Assembly (NCBI GenBank): GCA_031290985.1
Contig: JARLJW010000085.1
Span: forward strand, 1 to 42,765
Source of the DNA: Verrucomicrobiia bacterium
Lineage (GTDB): Bacteria > Verrucomicrobiota > Verrucomicrobiia > Limisphaerales > UBA11358
Reading direction: 5' to 3'
DNA length: 42,765 nt
The notes below the pieces were generated by a model. The model made no database searches. It worked only from the letters and a program-made list of their open reading frames with translations, and was not told the DNA's origin. Positions 39,826 to 42,765 of this stretch are shown here, piece by piece; position 1 is the stretch's first letter, and every line of letters starts with the position of its first letter. A program made the position numbers and the translations under genes.

Positions 39826-42540
39826 ATGAAAAAATTCCTCCCTTGTTTCCGCACGGCCATCCTGTTTGGCGCATTGTTCGCCACCGGCATTCTCCGCGCC
39901 CAAGGAACCGCCTTCACCTATCAGGGCCGCCTCAATGACAACGGCAATCCGGCGACCGGCAACTACGATCTTGCCTTCGCGGTTTTCGACGCCGCCAGCG
40001 GCGGCAATCAAGCGGGCAACACACTGGCGGTTGCGCCCACAGCGGTCACCAACGGATTGTTCACGGTGACGCTGGATTTCGGCGGCGGCATTTTCCCGGG
40101 CGCGTCCCGCTGGCTGCAAATTGGCGTCCGCACCAACGGAAGCAGCGGCCCATACGCCATCCTGACCCCGAGACAGGCGGTGACCGCCTCGCCTTACGCC
40201 ATCACCGCCACAACGGCAACCACGGCGGCGGGTGTTTCCGGAACGATCAGCGGCAGCCAGATTCAAAGCGGCACGGTCACCACCACGCAACTGGCGTCGG
40301 GCGCCGCCGCCGCCAATCTTTCCGCTTCCGGTCAAAGCGGGGTGGCGGCGGGGGGCATTGTTCTGTCGTCGGATGCCAATGCCGGAAGTTTGATCACCAA
40401 CGGCTATGCGAAGATTGGCCAGACCGCCTTGGGTGAACTCTGGCAAACCCTTGGCCAGGCGGTCGCCCCCACGCCACGTTACTACCAGTCCGCGGTGTGG
40501 ACGGGAGCAGAATGGATCATCGGGGGCGGGTTTGATGGCACAAATTATCTGAATACCGGACGGCGTTATAATCCTGCGCTGAACACCTGGTCAGCCGTCA
40601 CACCCTACGGTGCGCCCACGGCCAGAACCCAGCACACCGCCATTTGGACGGGGAAAGAAATGATTGTTTGGGGCGGACAAAATGGAACGGCTGAACTCAA
40701 TGACGGAGGTCGTTACAATCCCGCCAATGATTCTTGGACCCCCATGACCGCCAGCAATGCACCGGCCGCCCGGCAAAACCACAGTGCCATCTGGACGGGT
40801 ACAAACATGATCATCTGGGCTGGCTATGATGGCAGCAGCCGGCTAAAAACGGGGGCGAGCTACAATCCCACCCTGGATCAATGGACGGGCATCACCACCA
40901 CCAACGCCCCTTCGATCCGCGATAGTCACACGGCGATTTGGAGCGGCACGGACATGATTGTTTGGGGTGGCTACAATGGCACCAGCCGGCTCAACACCGG
41001 TGCGCGTTACAACCCTGCCGCCGACACTTGGACCGCCATCCTGACGAACACCTCCTTCGCCACCCGTGAAAACCACACCGCCGTGTGGACGGGAACCAGC
41101 ATGATCATCTGGGGCGGCAGTGCCGGCACCACCCGGTATAACACGGGGGCCAGCTACAATCCCACCAGTGACAGTTGGACCGCCATTTTCACCAACAGCG
41201 CCTTGGCCACTCGTGAACTTCACGCCGCCGTCTGGACGGGCAGCAAGATGGTCATCTGGGGTGGCGGCGCCGGCACCACCGTATATAACAATGGCGGGAC
41301 TTACGATCCGGGCAGTGACAGTTGGAGCGCCATCACAACCAATAACGCACCCACACCGCGCTATCTGCTTAGCATGGTCTGGACGGGCAGCCGGGTGCTG
41401 CTCTGGGCTGGCTACGACGGCAGCAACGGGCTGGGTGACGGCGGAATTTACGATGCCACCAACAATGTCTGGAGCATGATGGCGTATTCCGCACCGAGCC
41501 CGCGCAACTCGCAGGTTTCCGTCTGGACCGGCACCAACCTGCTGATTTGGGGCGGGTATAACGGCGGCGCCCTGAGCAATGGCGCCTCATACAATCTCGC
41601 ATCCGACACTTGGACGCCGATGTCAATTTGGACCAATGCCTTTTCGACGAATTCGCTGGCGACCAATGCCCCTGCGGCGCGGTTTGGGCACACGGCGGTT
41701 TGGAGCGGAAAAGAAATGCTTGTCTGGGGCGGTTACAACGGCAGCAGTTATTTCAATGACGGGGCGCGTTACAATCCCGTCCTGGATAGCTGGAGCAGAA
41801 TCAACCCGACGAACGCGCCGGCAGCCCGGGAGTATCAAACCGCCGTCTGGACCGGCAGCGAAATGATCATCTGGGGCGGTTATAACGGCAGCTACTTGAG
41901 CACTGGCGCCCGTTATAATCCAACCTCCGACACCTGGATCACCATCACGAACTCCAGCGCACCCGCCGCCCGTGAATTTCACAGCGCCATCTGGACCGGA
42001 AAGGAAATGATCGTCTGGGGCGGCTTCAATGGCAGCTATTTGAACACCGGTGCCCGCTACAATGTGGCATCCAATACATGGACCGCCGTTTCCACCACCG
42101 GTGCCCCCGGCATCCGCGCCGCCGCTTCCGCCATCTGGACGGCGAGTGAAATGATCGTCTGGGGCGGCTATAACGGAACCGCATTAAGTGACGGCGCACG
42201 CTACAATCCAGCGGCCGACTCATGGTCGCCCATGAACACCAGCAGCGCCCCGGCAGCCCGCTACTACCACTCGGCCTTTTGGACCGGCAGTCAGATGCTG
42301 GTCTGGGGTGGAGAACAGGCAACCAACACCTTTTTCAACGACGGCGGCGGTTACAATCCCACTGCTAATTCGTGGCAAGCCCTGACCACCAGCGGCGCAC
42401 CGGCCCAGCGGGCGTTGCATTCCGCCGTCTGGACGGGCACCGAAATGCTCATCTGGGGCGGCGCAAACTACAGCGTCAATTTCAATGACACCGCCGCTTA
42501 CACGCTGCCCCAAATCATGTATCTCTATGAAAAGCAGTGA
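39826..42540 (+). CDS. Secreted Kelch-repeat protein (14 repeats)
   Basis: This 904-residue protein (start MKKFLPCF) has a signal peptide ending LRAQG. An N-terminal adhesin-like module (about 30-215; FTYQGRLNDNGNPATGNYDL, VTNGLFTVTLDFGGG, LTPRQAVTASPYAI) is often seen on verrucomicrobial and planctomycete surface proteins. Fourteen Kelch blades of about 47-55 residues follow, each APxAR, HxAVWTG, MIVWGGYNG, NTGARYNPxxDxW. The repeats are also conserved in DNA (aatgattrtctgggg-type phrases), a sign of recent amplification. A propeller array of two seven-bladed wheels would fit 14 blades. Extracellular binding role inferred. Confidence 0.9.
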   Translation: MKKFLPCFRTAILFGALFATGILRAQGTAFTYQGRLNDNGNPATGNYDLAFAVFDAASGGNQAGNTLAVAPTAVTNGLFTVTLDFGGGIFPGASRWLQIGVRTNGSSGPYAILTPRQAVTASPYAITATTATTAAGVSGTISGSQIQSGTVTTTQLASGAAAANLSASGQSGVAAGGIVLSSDANAGSLITNGYAKIGQTALGELWQTLGQAVAPTPRYYQSAVWTGAEWIIGGGFDGTNYLNTGRRYNPALNTWSAVTPYGAPTARTQHTAIWTGKEMIVWGGQNGTAELNDGGRYNPANDSWTPMTASNAPAARQNHSAIWTGTNMIIWAGYDGSSRLKTGASYNPTLDQWTGITTTNAPSIRDSHTAIWSGTDMIVWGGYNGTSRLNTGARYNPAADTWTAILTNTSFATRENHTAVWTGTSMIIWGGSAGTTRYNTGASYNPTSDSWTAIFTNSALATRELHAAVWTGSKMVIWGGGAGTTVYNNGGTYDPGSDSWSAITTNNAPTPRYLLSMVWTGSRVLLWAGYDGSNGLGDGGIYDATNNVWSMMAYSAPSPRNSQVSVWTGTNLLIWGGYNGGALSNGASYNLASDTWTPMSIWTNAFSTNSLATNAPAARFGHTAVWSGKEMLVWGGYNGSSYFNDGARYNPVLDSWSRINPTNAPAAREYQTAVWTGSEMIIWGGYNGSYLSTGARYNPTSDTWITITNSSAPAAREFHSAIWTGKEMIVWGGFNGSYLNTGARYNVASNTWTAVSTTGAPGIRAAASAIWTASEMIVWGGYNGTALSDGARYNPAADSWSPMNTSSAPAARYYHSAFWTGSQMLVWGGEQATNTFFNDGGGYNPTANSWQALTTSGAPAQRALHSAVWTGTEMLIWGGANYSVNFNDTAAYTLPQIMYLYEKQ

Positions 42541-42561
42541 AGGTGAAGGCAAATACGTGAC

Positions 42562-42765
42562 ATGAAATTATTTTTCACCCCGCTGCTGGCCGTGTTGCTG
42601 ACCTCCATGCCGGCGATGGAAACCCGGGCGCAAAGTTTTTCGGTTGATTGGTTCGCCACCGCCGGTGGCGGCGGCACCAGCACCGGCAGCGTGTTTTCCG
42701 TCAGCGGCACCATCGGCCAGCCCGCCGCCACCGGCGGGCCGATGACCGGCGGCAGTTATTCATTC
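42562..42765 (+). CDS. Secreted protein, 5' end only (runs off the window)
   Basis: The first 68 codons are visible: signal peptide MKLFFTPLLAVLLTSMPA, cleaved near TRAQ, then FSVDWFATAGGGGTSTGSVFSVSGTIGQPAATGGPM. This is the N-terminal motif of a common family of verrucomicrobial exported proteins (SxDWxxxxGGGGTSxG, SGTIGQ). The reading frame is open to the window end. It is probably co-transcribed with the Kelch gene (gap 21 bases). Confidence 0.8.
   Translation, partial: MKLFFTPLLAVLLTSMPAMETRAQSFSVDWFATAGGGGTSTGSVFSVSGTIGQPAATGGPMTGGSYSF

Noticed and set aside
40450..42500. CRISPR-like periodic repeats
   Set aside because: The roughly 160-base periodicity is due to Kelch coding repeats, in frame; no spacer/repeat structure is present.
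1..42765. tRNA, rRNA or riboswitch genes
   Set aside because: No TPsiC-like ggttcgaatcc motif with matching arms or rRNA-like tract was seen on either strand.

Overview
The window looks like a chromosome segment of a Gram-negative, GC-rich bacterium of the Verrucomicrobiota, most likely a Limisphaerales/Pedosphaera-type lineage. This is inferred from several things: large secreted proteins that share a C-terminal beta-sandwich tail ending in a (F/Y)YR-type motif, a PEP-CTERM protein, SBBP and Kelch propellers, an outer-membrane porin, weak Shine-Dalgarno sites, and short tandem repeats between genes (units such as ATTCGTC and CTCAACT). No rRNA, tRNA or CRISPR array was seen.

Layout. 1-3800: small membrane proteins, an SBBP-propeller secreted protein and the broken 3' end of another secreted protein. 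4027-6570: a compact operon of monoheme cytochrome c, outer-membrane porin and diheme cytochrome c, closed by a strong terminator; this may be a small electron-transfer conduit. 6796-13001: an MFS transporter and a 1433-residue mosaic secreted protein with an AT-richer core. 13633-15512: a GH43 glycosidase and a carbohydrate-esterase-like hydrolase with overlapping start and stop codons. 15570-16247: a PEP-CTERM protein. 16390-19198 (minus strand): GDP-mannose 3,5-epimerase, a short GHMP sugar kinase and a tandem nucleotidyltransferase whose first half has lost its active site; this is probably a nucleotide-sugar route. 19404-22236: a DUF1016 (YhcG-type) nuclease gene lying between the 3' end of guaB (IMP dehydrogenase) and a second, diverged copy of that 3' end. 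22561-27462: galE, a TM2 protein, an MnmD-like tRNA methyltransferase with a genomic repeat inside its coding sequence, a Tat-exported NHL propeller and a two-gene ThrE-type exporter. 27915-29381: a GH30 glycosidase.

29790-30490 is an AT-richer island with the layout of an integron gene cassette: a core site, a small Cys-rich ORF and an attC-like inverted repeat, followed by an integrase C-terminal remnant. 30567-33895 is a LytS/LytTR two-component pair followed by two small proteins, one with helical repeats and one FlxA-like. GTT-core elements resembling LytTR binding sites sit just upstream of these two genes. 34387-42765 holds two unknown genes, an EF-hand protein, a sedolisin (S53) protease, a single-domain response regulator, a small membrane protein, a 14-repeat Kelch protein and the start of another secreted protein that runs off the window.

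The most unusual points are the duplicated guaB tail around the nuclease gene, the cassette-like island, the GME/GHMP/tandem-transferase operon, the cytochrome-porin-cytochrome operon, the putative LytTR target operon and the repeat family that has entered a tRNA-modification gene. All were read by eye; no homology search or folding program was run.
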